A DNA stretch of 64,000 bases from contig NW_004451850.1 of the NCBI RefSeq assembly GCF_000321225.1, positions 1 through 64,000 of the forward strand, written 5' to 3'. Positions within the stretch are counted from its first letter, which is position 1. Each line of letters opens with the position of its first letter. The position numbers and the translations under genes were made by a program. The stretch is from Odobenus rosmarus divergens (taxonomy: Eukaryota > Chordata > Mammalia > Carnivora > Odobenidae). Shown here piece after piece: positions 24,116 through 35,964 of this stretch. The notes under the pieces were generated by a model that was not told where the DNA came from, searched no databases, and saw only the letters and a list, made by a program, of their open reading frames with translations.

Positions 24116-25439
24116 TGAGATTCTTAACACTGAATGAAAGAATCCACAGAAAGTGCTTATTAGCACCGTACCTGGAACATAATAGGTGCTCCATAAAAAT
24201 CTGTCTTGATGAAGAGTGTCACTGTTCAAAAATGCAAAAAAGGCAAACATGTAGAACACGTCAACAAATACACTCGTTGAGAGTCTGAACTTTTCAGACA
24301 TCTGTACAAGCATAGTGTCTCAGTGACTTCAGCAAAGATTTCAATATTTAGGTATAAAACATATTTTAATGATCTTATTTAATTGCTCATATTTGGACAA
24401 AAAGCCTTTTTCTAAGTTATCCTCAGAATGACTATTATGGAAAATTGTACGTCATCCGTGCATGTTTCGAAAGTACATCACACTATTTGTAGGAGTATCA
24501 GGCATGTGTGGATGTGCATGGAACACTTGGAGCAGGAGTGAGAGAAGGTTACATCTTAACTAAACACACTTGCATTGTCACATATTAACTATAGTAATAG
24601 ACTCCAGGATTAAGGTCTCCATGATATTGGCATGTTAAATATAAAAGGTCTATGTTTGATAGGAAAAATCCCCCCCCCCTTTTTTTTTTGGTACCTGTTA
24701 TTGGGAGGAATTTAACCTTCTCGGACCTAGTTTTTACTTGGTCAAAATTGACAAAGAAAGAAAAAGTTTCTGAGCACACTTCATTGGTTTGTTAATTGCC
24801 TGGATAATGGAAAAGAGAACCAGGACTTCAGTGTTCTTCTGCATTAACCAGGAGAATGCTACAGATCCTGATTATAAAATCTGATGTTGTGACCCATCTA
24901 ATCTACAAAACAGACTCTGGATCTTAGCATTATGTTTACATTCCTTACATGAATGAGGAGGAGAAGCAATCTGACTTGCTTTGAAGTCTGTGGGGAAGTG
25001 GTTAGTGGTCATGTCAGGGATGAAAGTGGGAATTACATGTTTAATAGTGCAAGAGTCGTGAATGGGGTTGCAATATGTATAGTTTGCCTGTAATAAGTGA
25101 AATTGTACACAAGAAATGTGTTCCCTGATGGCTCCTATAATAAAGACTAGCACTAACAAAGGATGATGGTGTTTCCATGTGCCAGCTAAAACAGTGTTAC
25201 CGCTTGGCAACAGAATAGACTTTTCAATTCACTTGGCCCTCTGGTTTTGACATTATGATTTGGGGGTGAATATTGCAATGTAAGAAATTTAGGTTATTTC
25301 AAATTTTATGCTTAATGTAAGATTTTTATTAATATTTTCCCAGCTTAATACTTAAAATGAACACACAACAAGTTTGTGTAAAATGCAACGTCACTGTGTG
25401 AGGAATGGGAAGAGTTCCTGAGGTGTAGATGGCCCTGTG
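24116..25439. other. Intergenic, MIR-like trace at left, otherwise no gene
   Basis: CTTATTAGCACCGTACCTGG near 24155 resembles a minus-strand MIR. The rest is unassigned, with a C8/T9 homopolymer near 24670. The minus ORF at 24872-25210 has no recognisable feature. Confidence 0.4.
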
Positions 25440-25880
25440 GTAGATGGTATGGTTCACTGCCTCTTCTCACTGGAGAGGGGCTTACATACCCGTCTCATTG
25501 ACATCAGTAATGCTCATTTACTACTCATTCCTGCAGTAAAATTATATATCACCGCACTGCTGAAATTAGAAGTAGCCATATGACTTGCTTAGACCAATGA
25601 AATATGGGTAGAAGTGATGTGCATCGATGCTAAGCAGAAAATTTATTTATAATCTCATGGATCACCCTATCTCTTTTCCTTTGGTCCCCAAACCAGACAT
25701 GTTCCAGATGGAATTTGCTCTATCAGCCCAAGTCTTGGAGTGAAGATAGCGTGAAACAGAGCCACATCCTACCCATGATATCACAAGCAAGAAACACACC
25801 TTTGCTGTCGGTAGGCCACTGAGTTTTGGGGAGCTGTTATACGGTATAACTTAGCCCAAATTGACTGATAAAGATCCCAA
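25440..25880 (+). repeat. Ancient interspersed repeat, class not assigned
   Basis: Text such as GACTTGCTTAGACCAATGAA, AGGCCACTGAGTTTTGGGGA and TATAACTTAGCCCAAATTGAC is typical of an old mammalian interspersed repeat (LTR or DNA type). Sequence at about 59640-59930 may be a related copy. Confidence 0.4.
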
Positions 25881-26212
25881 GATCAAGGAGATACTGCTTA
25901 TAAAAGTAAGACATGATTTGCATCCTTAAGAACATCATTTTATATTAGGGAAATAAATATATCAGAATAATTACAAAACAATAGATCAAAAGCTAATAAA
26001 ACATGTGGAAAATACTATGATTACACAGAAGATGGAGAGACAAACCCTATATGAGAAGTTCTGGGAATGGTTCATGTAGGAACTATCAAGTGAACTTGAA
26101 TTTGGAAGGCTATGTAAGAGTTCCCTTTTTTAAAGGAGGACATTCTAGAAACAAATACCGTGTTCAAAAGTATAGAGGTGTGAAAGAAAATTAATTTTTA
26201 AAGGAACAGCAA

Positions 26213-26601
26213 ATAAGTGAAACCATATGATAATTGACTTTCTCTCCTTGACTTATTTCACTTAGCATAATCTCCTCCAGTCCATAAGGAATAGCATGGA
26301 GGACATTAGGAGAAGGAAGGGAAAAATGAAGCGGGGGAAATTGGAGGGAGAGATGAACCATGAGAGACTATGGACTCTGAGAAACAAACTGAGGGTTCTA
26401 GAGGGGAGGGGGGTGGGGGATGGGTTAGCCCAGTGATGGGTATTAAGGAGGGCACGTCCTGCATGGAGCACTGGGTGTTATAAGAAAACAATAAAGCGTG
26501 GATCACTACATCAAAAACTAATGACGTATTGTATGGTGACTAACATAATAAAAAAATTAAAAAATAAATAAATAATAAAACATTAATTGAGGGGAAAAAA
26601 A
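26213..26601 (+). mobile_element. Short twin-primed L1 with perfect target duplication
   Basis: 26213 to about 26285 is minus-strand L1 (complement of the GAGATTATGCTAAGTG stretch). From there to 26601 it is + strand L1 3' end with A-rich tail. The two arms meet around TCCATAAGG, where only about 10 bp of L1 is missing. Target duplication TAAAGGAACAGCAA at 26199-26212 and 26602-26615 is perfect over 14 bp. Confidence 0.92.
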
Positions 26602-26749
26602 TAAAGGAACAGCAAGAAGCATGATGTGGTTGGGGGGATGTATAATGTCTGCGTAACGTGGGGGGAAAATTGAGCGATGAATCCAGAAAGCTTGTTAGAT
26701 TATGAAGGGTCTTGTATACCATGCTAGGGAGGTAGCAAAGATACAGGCA

Positions 26750-26890
26750 GATCAGGATTCTGATTTTGTCTCTGCCATTAAATATTCTCCCCTCGAAAAA
26801 GAATATTAGTTCTTCATCTGTACAATGGGATTTATAACACCTATCTCACAGATTTGGGGTGAAGAACAAAAGAAGTATCTAATGCTCAAT
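26750..26890 (-). mobile_element. MIR
   Basis: AGTTCTTCATCTGTACAATGG and ACACCTATCTCACAG followed by AATGCTCAATAAA is the minus-strand MIR core. Old and diverged. Confidence 0.65.
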
Positions 26891-27559
26891 AAATCTTAGT
26901 TCCCTCCCATTATGCTAAGGAGGTAAGCTTTCATGTAATGATTGTGTTGGGAGTATTTTTAAAGCAAAGGTTTGATGGGGTCAGAATCATACGTTAGAAA
27001 GATCACTCTGGAAGCATTTGGAAGATGAATGGGGTAGTGAAATGATGAGAGGCAAGGAGACCAATTAGGAGCTCAGTGCTATAAAACAATCAAGAGTATG
27101 TGAGGATCTGAACTAAGGTGGTGCTAAGACCTGACCTTTCCCCTTTGGTCCTACAAATTCCTTAGATGTCTGAGTACCATCAACAGGGCAGGGAAACCAC
27201 CTGGGATTTCCTGGGCCCTCAGTTTTGCAAACGTAAATTTGGTACTGACCACACTCATTTACGTACTGAACCTTTGCTATTGAAGGCCCTGCATTCTGGT
27301 GCTTTCTAAGGTCTAGCATACGATGCCTCACCCCATGTTTCAAGTTCTACCACTTTTTTCCCATCCCCTCATCATTCTGCTCATCTGATAAACTCATCGC
27401 CATTCACGTGAAAATGGGACAAAATATTTTTAATAATTACAGTTTCTATGTTTTCCTTCATCTAGGCTTTCTGAAGACTTTATTATCTCAAAATATTACT
27501 CCTCCTACTTATTATTATTACTGTTATTTTTGCATAACAAATACAATGTTGGGTTTTAT

Positions 27560-27945
27560 TTTTAAGAGCAATGATTCTCAAACTTAGCTGTTCATTAGAA
27601 TTCCCTGGCGAGTTTTTCATACTGTCTATGCCCAGGTCACAGCTCATACAAATTAAATCAGAATCTCTGGGGGGTGGAATCCTGTCATCAGTAATTTTTC
27701 AAACTCCCAAGTTTTACACCAAAGAGCAGCCAAATTTGAGAAGCAGAGATTTATGGAGTGATTTTCAAGGTTTAATGTGCAAATCATCTGGGGATCTTGC
27801 TCAAATGCAGATTCTGTTTCAGCAGGTCTAGGGCAAGGCCTGAAATTCTGCATTCCTGACGAGCTCCCAGATGACGCTGACACTGCTGCTCTGAGGACCG
27901 TACATTGTGTAGCCAGGACTTACTGAGCCATTAATATCCCTGTTA
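27560..27945 (+). mobile_element. Two adjacent MER5-type hAT remnants
   Basis: 27560-27750 (ATTCTCAAACTTAGCTGTTC, AATCAGAATCTCTGGGG) and 27752-27945 (TTTAATGTGCAAATCATCTGG, TCAGCAGGTCTAGGGC, GAAATTCTGCATTCC) both resemble MER5/Charlie non-autonomous elements on the + strand. Confidence 0.7.
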
Positions 27946-27957
27946 TAAAACCATTTT

Positions 27958-28133
27958 AAAGATTTTATTTATTTGAGAGAGAGAGAGTGCGCACAAGCCA
28001 GGGAAGAGGCAGAGGGAGGGAGAAGCAGACTCCCCGCTGAGCAGGGAGCCCAACGCGGGGCTCGATCCCAGGACCCTGGGATCATGACCTGAGCCGAAGG
28101 CAGATGCTTAATGACTGAGCCACCCAGGCGTCC
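27958..28133 (-). mobile_element. Can-SINE, minus strand
   Basis: TTTATTTATTTGAGAGAGAG tail complement, GGGGCTCGATCCCAGGACCC B-box complement, head complement CCACCCAGGCGTCCC. CCATTT at 27951-27956 and 28134-28139 is a short target duplication. Confidence 0.93.
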
Positions 28134-28350
28134 CCATTTGAGGATATTTTAAAGAAAACATCATTGTGATTATTAAGAATTCTTCTTCCCCCTTGCTGCC
28201 AGGGCTACGTTTGGAATTCTAAATAAGCATGTGTCCACTGTTCAGCCGTCCCTTCTCCCTTACAAGTAATGGGATTACTTTTATTAACACTGGAAATGTT
28301 AATCAAAAGCCAAATGTAGCGAAACACTGCATAATACAATTGACGCTTTT

Positions 28351-28384
28351 TAAAAAAAATTTATTTTATTGTTAGTCACCATAC
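28351..28384 (-). mobile_element. 34-bp L1 tail insertion
   Basis: TAAAAAAAATTTATTTTATT plus GTTAGTCACCATAC is the complement of the last bases of carnivore L1. It is flanked by ACAATTGACGCTTTT (28336-28350) and ACAATTGACCCTTTT (28385-28399), a 15-bp target duplication with one mismatch. Confidence 0.8.
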
Positions 28385-28399
28385 ACAATTGACCCTTTT

Positions 28400-29489
28400 A
28401 ACAGGGCTCCATGGTCCTCGTATGTGAAAGGCTAAGCTGTATTGACCCTTCATCAAAGAACTTTAAAAAGATACCAAACACATCAATGTGTAATCATAAT
28501 TAATAATGTTAAATTAACATTTAATATATGCCAAACAAGCTAAACCCATTTAGAATGGCTGCAGAGGGGCTTAATGTTTAGAGGCCATTTAGAATGGCCT
28601 TTTCTGTCTGGAAAGGAAGGGCTTATAATAAGATTTAAGTTCATCTGGAAAATTAAAACATGCCAGTAACACAAAAGTCACCTCTCTCACACCACATATG
28701 GTTCCAGATACAATGGAACTGTCAAATTCTATTTCTATTACATTACAGTACTTCCAGTTTGGGTATATGTTAGCAGAATTGTTACAAAAGGTTAATTTCT
28801 TATGTGTGTGTGTGTCCTTTCTTATATGTGGAATGTCCAGTTCAAAAGCTGAATGGTTATTGAATGGACGTTTCGGGTCTGGTCCGTACTGGCTCCTTTT
28901 ACTTGTATCCATCAGAGTCCAGCTGGACGGGGTTGCAAGTGGCACTGGACAGTCTCCCTTTACCAGCCTAGAAACCAAATTCCACCATCCCGAACCTGTG
29001 GGCTCCAGAACATTTTTGAAACAATTTCTAAGGAACACACACACACGCAAGTACACACACTCCTAACAGTTTCATGTCTAATAAACTGCTAATCAAGAGC
29101 CTGTGGCTCAAGGCATTAGGTGGAACACCTAACATTTGTCTCTTTTCATAGAATCCTATTGAAATGACAACATAGATGGTACAGATGAGATAGATCCATT
29201 AAAGCTTTGAGAAGAAAACAACCTATGGAACAGAGATTTGGATAGATTTTTGGAAGAAGGAAGGAAGATATAGTTACGAGAGATAAACCAGGGCAGAGGA
29301 AAAAAAACACGACCCAAAAATCACAAGAGAAAGCTATGGAGAAGGCTGGCATTTCCCACCTGGCAGAGAACAGGACCAGGCTGCCGGACAGGTCAGGGGA
29401 TTAAGGAACTGCTCATGTAGTAGCTTGCTCAGTCAACAGGAGAATGAGAAGAAGTTCCAGACAGGCAGTCAGGTCTAGGAAACATGGAG
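28400..29489. other. Intergenic, no gene recognised
   Basis: Small TG (28804) and CA (29036) runs. ORFs of 155 aa (minus, 28589-29056) and 122 aa (plus, 28698-29066) overlap antisense, lack domains and splice logic, and are probably chance. Confidence 0.45.
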
Positions 29490-29950
29490 AATGACCAGTC
29501 CACATTATTCATCACTTGCCACGTTCCAGGCCCCGCCCCTGGTGTCCAGACAGAACAGTGAATGCCTCAGTCTCTACTCTCAAAGAATGCATATTCTCAC
29601 AGGAGAGGCGAACAGTAAATAGGCAATCCGATAAATATATATGTTTAATGATAAGGGCCAAGAAGAAAAGTAAAGCAGGTCACAAGGATAGAGTGACAGA
29701 GCTGCTATCTTAGACTGAGGAGTCAGGCAGTGAGGGCTTCTCTGAGGACAGGACATTTGAGCAAAGCCTAACAAAAGTTAAAAGAATGAACCGAGTGATT
29801 TTGTGAAGAAGTTTCACAATCCAGATGAGGGAGGCTGCAGGTTTGAGCACCTGTCAAGGAGGACAGGTAGGTATAGCACCGTGAGTGATGCAGACGAGGT
29901 AGAGTGAGAGCCAGGGCCAGATCCGGTAAGATCCGAAAAGCAAGGGCCCC
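29490..29950 (+). mobile_element. L2-like LINE fragment
   Basis: ACAGAACAGTGAATGCCTCAG, AATATATATGTTTAATGATA, AGCAGGTCACAAGGATAGAG and CTCTGAGGACAGGACATTTG follow the usual L2 3' text. Diverged. Confidence 0.55.
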
Positions 29951-31764
29951 TACCACTAGACTTTTTCAAAGTGTGATGGAAAGGTACACAATTTCATTCA
30001 TCCTTAAGCATCACTCTTTATTTGGACAACTAGCTGTAGGCAGAGAATGAATGGAAGCAGGAGACCAGTGAGGAGGTTAATTCCAAGAGTTGAGGCCAGA
30101 CAAGATGGCGGCTGGAGCCAGGGTGTAGTGATGACAGTGATGGCCACTTGTTAAATCTGAAGCATGTTGCAGGATATGAGTCAAGGATAACTCACCTCGA
30201 ATAAGAGATCAGAAGGCTTCAAGACACATGCCCCAGCAATGTAGTTTGAATAGCCGTGTCCAGCCAGGCCTTGAGCCTCATGAGGAGGCCTGTGAGAAGG
30301 TTCTGGTTTTGCTTAAACTTTGAATACACTGAAAAATCTTAACCGCCTGTGGCTAATGTGGCTAATGAAATACCCGATGTAAAATGCTATATCCTCTCTT
30401 GCAAAAAAGTTGTCCCTATCTGGTGAAATTTTGTTGTTTTACTGATAAATAGGGGGGGTTCCCCCCAGTCTGTTTAGAAGAGAATGGCTGGTAATGGCAC
30501 TGACTAAAGGCTCAGTCAAGACAAATTATTATTCAACAATGAGTAAATATTCTTGCCTGCTTCCCCACTCAAGCCTTACCTACCTAAAAAATGCAACATC
30601 TTGGGACAAAATGGTAATATGGTTTTCAAAGATGAACAAGCTCAGCAGAAGAGTGCTGAGATAGATGCTTCACCTCACCCAGTTCCCGTATTGGCTGGCA
30701 TTGACCACAGGGGCACAAGTTAAGGATGACGGGCCATGAACTTCTCTCTCAGATAGCTCTGATTCCCCGCCTTGTATGTTCTCGTCCATACCTCTGATCC
30801 AAATCCAAGCATAGGTGGGTGGGCAGTTAGTTCCATGCAGGCTGTGGTTTTTCTCAGGCTAACTGTGCTTTGCAATACCACGGACACTGGCAGAAACTTG
30901 ATGGCAACGTTTAACCTCGGGGGGCTGGAAACTAATGGATAAATGATGCTGCCTCCTCCTTTGGGTGGGCAATTCTGGGAGGCCCTGGGACAGTCACTTC
31001 TGTTGCTCATAGCAGTGACTTCACTAATGCACATTGGCCTTCCCTTGTTCGTAGTTTTACTTTTCCTGCACTCTCACCAGTAAATCATGTCCCCAAGACA
31101 CACACGGTCTTTGTCTGGTGCCTGCTTCAGAGAACTCAAGCTAAGGCAGCTTCTTTTTAGTAACTCAGCCACAACTGACATGGCAAAAACGTCAGTTTGG
31201 CAATAAGAGTTCTGATTTTCTTCATGACCAGCATTTGGCTCTGCTGCAAAGAAATTCACCTACATCCATTCACAAATATTTTGTTCTTCGTACACTATGA
31301 ATGTTAAATGCATTTAACTGCAAACTTGAATGACTTATCAACTGCAGGATCCCTTATTTCAAATGTATTTAATATGTACATGTACAGAGAATTTCCTCAC
31401 ACAAATTTGATTTAGTTGGGCAATATATCACTTACTGTGATATAAGTGGGCAATAATTACACAGTCTGAGGTTTCTAACCTAAAGAAATTGCAATCTAAC
31501 TGTAATAACTCACATTTTTGAGGTATTGTTAGCCATTTCCTACCTTCCACAACTTTGTAAAGTAAACACAGATGATATATTTATTCTCATTTTTAAGATG
31601 ATCAAAGTAGTAATCAGAGTGGTTAAAACAGGCAGTTTTCCCCCAGGACTGCAAGACTGTTAAAACCCACACAATCACAGGAAAGGAGAGCAGGTTGGGC
31701 AACCTGGTGAAGTTAAGGGATCTGTAGTTGTGGAAGAAACTTTTCACTCATGGTTTCATTTAGC
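29951..31764. other. Intergenic, MIR-like trace near 31545-31650
   Basis: No gene supported. ACAACTTTGTAAAGTAAACAC to TTTTTAAGATGATCAAAG resembles MIR. The 104-aa minus ORF at 30720-31034 has no recognisable feature. Confidence 0.4.
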
Positions 31765-31930
31765 AGGAGTACTGAGTACTTTTAATATGCCAGACACTGT
31801 ACAAGGCATTCTAGGTACACTGGTCGTGGGAAGGAACTTGCTAAGAGAAGTCAGGAAAGAGGGAAAAAGAAAGCAGTTTCTGGGGAGGAAGTTATTACAA
31901 CAGTTCCAGACCCTGATAGAGACAGGAGTC
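31765..31930 (+). mobile_element. L2-like LINE fragment
   Basis: GAGTACTTTTAATATGCCAG, ACACTGTACAAGGCATTC follows the L2 motif 'gtgccaggcactgt'. The flank is diverged. Confidence 0.5.
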
Positions 31931-31973
31931 TGTGATAAAATTACCATCACCATTAGGGGATGTAGCTGTGTGG

Positions 31974-32068
31974 ACGGACCAGTCACAAACTGATTGGTCC
32001 AATCAGACGGACCAGTCACAAACTGATTGGTCCAATCAGACCAATCACAAACTGATTGGTCCAATCAA
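31974..32068. repeat. Tandem 33-bp minisatellite made of CCAAT palindromes
   Basis: Two 33-bp units (31974 and 32007) and a shortened third (from about 32040). Each contains the palindrome CTGATTGGTCCAATCAG: 31990-32006, 32023-32039, and one base short at 32052-32067. Every palindrome holds one CCAAT and one ATTGG. About 4.5 kb upstream of the NR0B1 TATA box. Confidence 0.9.
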
Positions 32069-32676
32069 TTTTAATAGCCTGTCAACCAAAGGGGCAATCA
32101 TTTTTAAACCTGCCAGTCAACTGAATTTATTAATTAGATAATTTGATCAACATCCGGTATTTGGATGAATGCAAAATCGGTAGATTTACATTCAAAATTA
32201 ATTGATTTGGTGAACATTTTTTCCTTAAATGAAGTGGTCATATGACTGATTTGGAAAGTTGCTTTTAGAACATTCCAGAATTATTTTGAGTGTAAGTGTC
32301 AGTATTCTGCCTCAGCAGCTAGGTGACCCCTAGGGCAGCAGATTACCTTCTTGGTAGCTCATCTGGAGGAAATAAATAATGATGACTTGATCTTCTTTAG
32401 GGGTTTCATGAGTCAGCACCTAAAGCCTATTCTTCCACAGACAAGAGCTTTAAACATTCTGGGTCTTGGAAAGGAAAATTAAGGAGGCTATCTCTTGGAT
32501 TTGATCAGCCACTCTTCTTCTACAATAGTTTCCCAACATTTTCCTTGAAGGGTAAGAAAAACACTACTGTTACTCTCTGTCACCCATTTACTGAAGGAAC
32601 TGAATTCTGAGGCATTTCAGCTCTTTTAAGCCTAGACTGAAAATTCCTATCAGGTTTCAGATCCTCATACCTTCCT

Positions 32677-32885
32677 AGGTCAAGAGCAGCTTGCTGTGCA
32701 AAGGTCAGTTTTACAATTTTACTCGGCTTTATCCCAACCTGTACTACACTCCCACATCCTTTAGTGAAAAGTATATTACTTTGAAGTTGAAGGTTGCATT
32801 CAAGCAGGCAGAGCAGCTTTACTCCCACCCTGAGTTGGAACAGATAATGGATTCTACAGAGCAGGTGTCCAACTGATCAAGGTCA
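32677..32885 (+). promoter_or_regulatory. Candidate cluster of nuclear-receptor half-sites
   Basis: AGGTCA occurs on the + strand at 32677-32682, 32702-32707 and 32880-32885. The last reads TCAAGGTCA, a full match to the NR5A (SF-1/LRH-1) monomer site. About 3.7-3.9 kb upstream of the NR0B1 start. Seen as sequence only; binding is inferred. Confidence 0.3.
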
Positions 32886-34090
32886 CCGAACAATGACTCA
32901 GTGTAAATATCCAACTTGCAGTTGTGGACAAACTCAGCACATGACAGGTGCAGTTGATGAGTGTCCTTCTGTCTAGCTGTCACAGTGGTCTGAGGACACA
33001 GAACAAATCAAATGAAGAAGCTTGTGCCTGTCTTGGAAGGTTATGTCTTCACTAATCCTGTAGCAACCAGCAGGCTGGCATTACGTGGTACAAATTTCTG
33101 CACTGGTGTGTTTGGGTGATTTTGTTTCTCACGAGCTATTTGTTCAGGGAAAAAAATGGAAAGCAGAATGATGAAGTCAGTTTTCTCCTGACATTTCTAA
33201 GGATGAATACTTGTGAAGGACAAGCAGGCAATCTCCTTAGAAACAGTCAATCCAAAGAACCTAGAAAGTCCTCCAGAGTTGCAAATAGAAGATCGAAACT
33301 TCAAGAAAAGCATGAGGAAGAAAATCAGAAGACTCTGTTCCTGGGAAAGAACAGGAATTATAACCAATATGCTACAAGTTCATAGTTCTCAGCATTGTGT
33401 ACTGAAGCTTCAATTTGAGAAAGTCAAAGTCAAAGGCATCAAATACATGCAAGGTGTGAATGATTAAAGTAACAAAAAATGGGCTGAACTAGGATTTTTA
33501 AAAATATAGTTGATAAGATGAAGAGTTTTAGAAATACCTTTGAATCACAGAGGGCTAGGGTACATATATTAAAACAGTTTATAGCACTTTTTCCGGTTTC
33601 ACAGGCGAAAAGCCTAACATAAGGTTAAATGCTCTAAAAGTGAATGAATATAAACTTAAGGTGCTTTATATTTTCAATGTAATGAAGAGGTCAGCAAACA
33701 TTTCTCTCAAGGGCCATATTGAGAGAAAAAATAATAATAACCCTTGAATGACGAAGAACACGATGTACCTGTTAACATAGGTTTATAGAATTTTGCCCAT
33801 TTTGCAAGTGTGATGGCTGAAGTTAAGGGACTTGTTTTATCTTTAGAGTGGAAGAGCCCAGATTCAAAGCCATCTTTTGACTGTTAACTCCGGCCTCTTG
33901 TTACTTTCCCACAGTGCCTGTAACATTCTGAGTATCAAAAAAAGGCCTCCAGAAAGCTCAGTCCTCCACAGTTTGCTAATTTCTCCCCCCTCCAGGGTAA
34001 ATGTAGCAATAATTGTGTGGGAACGCTTGCCCTTGGTGCTGAAAGAACAAGCTATACCCTTCTCCTCTTTTTCTAAAGGTACAGTTGGCC
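32886..34090. other. Intergenic, MIR-like trace near 33790-33880
   Basis: No gene supported. GCAAGTGTGATGGCTGAAGT and AGAGCCCAGATTCAAAGCC resemble MIR. The overlapping ORFs at 33116-33467 are in two frames with no domain. Confidence 0.4.
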
Positions 34091-34094
34091 AACA

Positions 34095-34350
34095 AAGATG
34101 TTTGAGTACCTACTGTATGCCAGACATTGTTCTAGTTGCTGGGACACAGAGTGACTGACTCCTCGTCTTCTCGGGGACTTTTACATTAGTATGGGGAGAC
34201 AATCGACAAGCATCAAATCATGAAACCAGTCAATCATATCAGATTCTGATAAATGTTAGGAAGAAAATAATATAGGATGACATAATAAAAAGTAACTCTC
34301 TCTGGCAACTTAAGGTGGGGACTGATAGGCCAAGTTTTTTTCAGCAAGGC
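34095..34350 (+). mobile_element. L2-like LINE fragment
   Basis: GTTTGAGTACCTACTGTATG, CAGACATTGTTCTAGTTGCTG and the following GGGAGACAATCGACAAGCA follow L2 3' text. Confidence 0.6.
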
Positions 34351-34689
34351 TGATAGCAGGGGTTCCTCAAGCAGGAAGATCACTGAAGTAGCAATCACAA
34401 TACCCCAAATAGTAACTTGAATATGGGAAATGGCAAATGATGACATGGACAATGAAATAACATTTCCAAAATAAATTATTGTTGTGGACCAGATGACCCA
34501 TGCAGTGCTTTGAGTCTGGGCCAAGATATGTGGGCATGCAGAAGAAAAAGAGACAGCTTCTGGGTGGAGACTGAGGGTGGGCTTCCCTAGGAGAGATGGA
34601 ATAATGGCAGTGTGGGTCTAATATCACCTCCTCGCTCTGAAGTTATCCCACATGATATTAAAATGTGGTGGGAATAATGGTTGATACAT

Positions 34690-35345
34690 CCCCCACTTGT
34701 CACGTACCAGGCAAACATTTTACAGGAGTAACTCATGTATGAGGATCATCTCACAGACGCTATTGCCCCCACTTTACAAGGAAAGTGAGGCACAGGTGGC
34801 TTAAGGAACTGTCCTGTGAAAAGCTAAATAATGTCCCCCCAATGATGTCCATATTCCAATACTCAGAACCTGTGAATATATTATCTCACACGGTAAGAGA
34901 CCTTGCAGATGTAATTTAATTACAAATTTTGAGATGGGGAGATTATTCTGGATTATGTGGCTTTGCCCAATGTAATTATAAGGGTCTTTAAAAGAGTGGG
35001 AACAGAGATGGAAACAGAGGTAAGAGTGATGTGGCCAGGACCCAAGGAATACAGGCAGCTTGTAGATGCTGGAAAAGGCAAGAAAATAGATCCTCCCCTG
35101 GAGCTTCCAGAAGGAATGTCACCCTGATTTTAGCCCATTGAAACTGATTTCAGACCGCTGGCCTAGAGAACTATAACATAATAAATTTGTGTTGCCGTAA
35201 GCCACTAGATTTGTGGTAATTTGTTACAGCACCAATAGGAAACCAATACATTGCCCAAGGCCACGGAGTTGCAAAGTGTCAGGGCCAGAATTAAAATTGA
35301 GGCAATCTGGTGCCAGGGATGGAGATTTAACCTCTGTGTTGTAGG
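34690..35345 (+). mobile_element. MIR split by a MaLR-like LTR
   Basis: Left half 34690-34811 (CATTTTACAGGAGTAACTC, TTACAAGGAAAGTGAGGCAC) and right half about 35253-35345 (TTGCCCAAGGCCACGGAGTT, CAGGGCCAGAATTAAAA) are consecutive parts of one MIR. The LTR at 34815-35250 sits in the gap. Confidence 0.7.
34815..35250 (+). mobile_element. MaLR (MLT1/MST-like) solo LTR
   Basis: Begins TGTGAAAAGCTAAATAATG; contains AACCTGTGAATATATTA, CTTGCAGATGTAATTTAATT, GAGATGGGGAGATTATTC. Ends after AATAAATTTGTGTTG and TTTGTGGTAATTTGTTACAG. TGTCC before and TGCCC just after could be a decayed 5-bp duplication. Family name from memory. Confidence 0.65.
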
Positions 35346-35960
35346 GTCTCTCACACACAGAATAAAATTTCAGGTTGAATGCAAATCAGAGTCCGTAGGT
35401 ATTCCTCTTATGCTCAGAATTTGAGACCCCAGAGAAACTACAAAAGGAGAGCGATAATCCCAGACCAGCTGGTATACATTAGTCTTCAGTCCTGGACCCA
35501 CGAAATCCACTAAACAAACCTCCCATTTTAGAGATGAGGAATTCGAGGACTAAAGGGTTGTGATTTTGAAGTTAAGCAGCTGGTTGATGAAACAGTTAGT
35601 TACACAAGGGGGTAGGTGGTGATGTGGAAAAACCCACGGATCTCAATGCCTGTATAGAACTCAAGAAAGGAGGCTCTGTGGCAAGTGAGGATCAAAGGAG
35701 CCAGGCTTCCTGAAACCTGTGTTTCTCATTATTCAATTAGGAAGGGTGGGAGAAGAAATGTTAATTACACAACTACCCAAGGTAGTACCTCTAGAAGAAT
35801 CCGAAGTTCTCACTGTAGCAAACTCTTAGGCCTTGTGATTAGTATATCCCCAAATTATTAGCCACTTTTACATCCTGGTCACTCATGCTCTTTAGTACAT
35901 AAAGTGGGTGCTCATGAATATCAACTGAATTAAACAAAACGCTTATGACAGCATCCTAAA
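35346..35960. other. Intergenic upstream of NR0B1
   Basis: MIR-like words (CATTTTAGAGATGAGGAATTC) near 35525. Otherwise unassigned sequence without SINE or L1. Confidence 0.4.
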
Positions 35961-35964
35961 ACCA

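Noticed and set aside
28589..29066. Antisense pair of ORFs (155 and 122 codons)
   Set aside because: Mutually overlapping, low-complexity stretches (TG/CA), no family resemblance.
31974..32068. Direct repeats resembling a CRISPR array
   Set aside because: Only three tandem units with no spacers, in a mammalian genome; it is a minisatellite.
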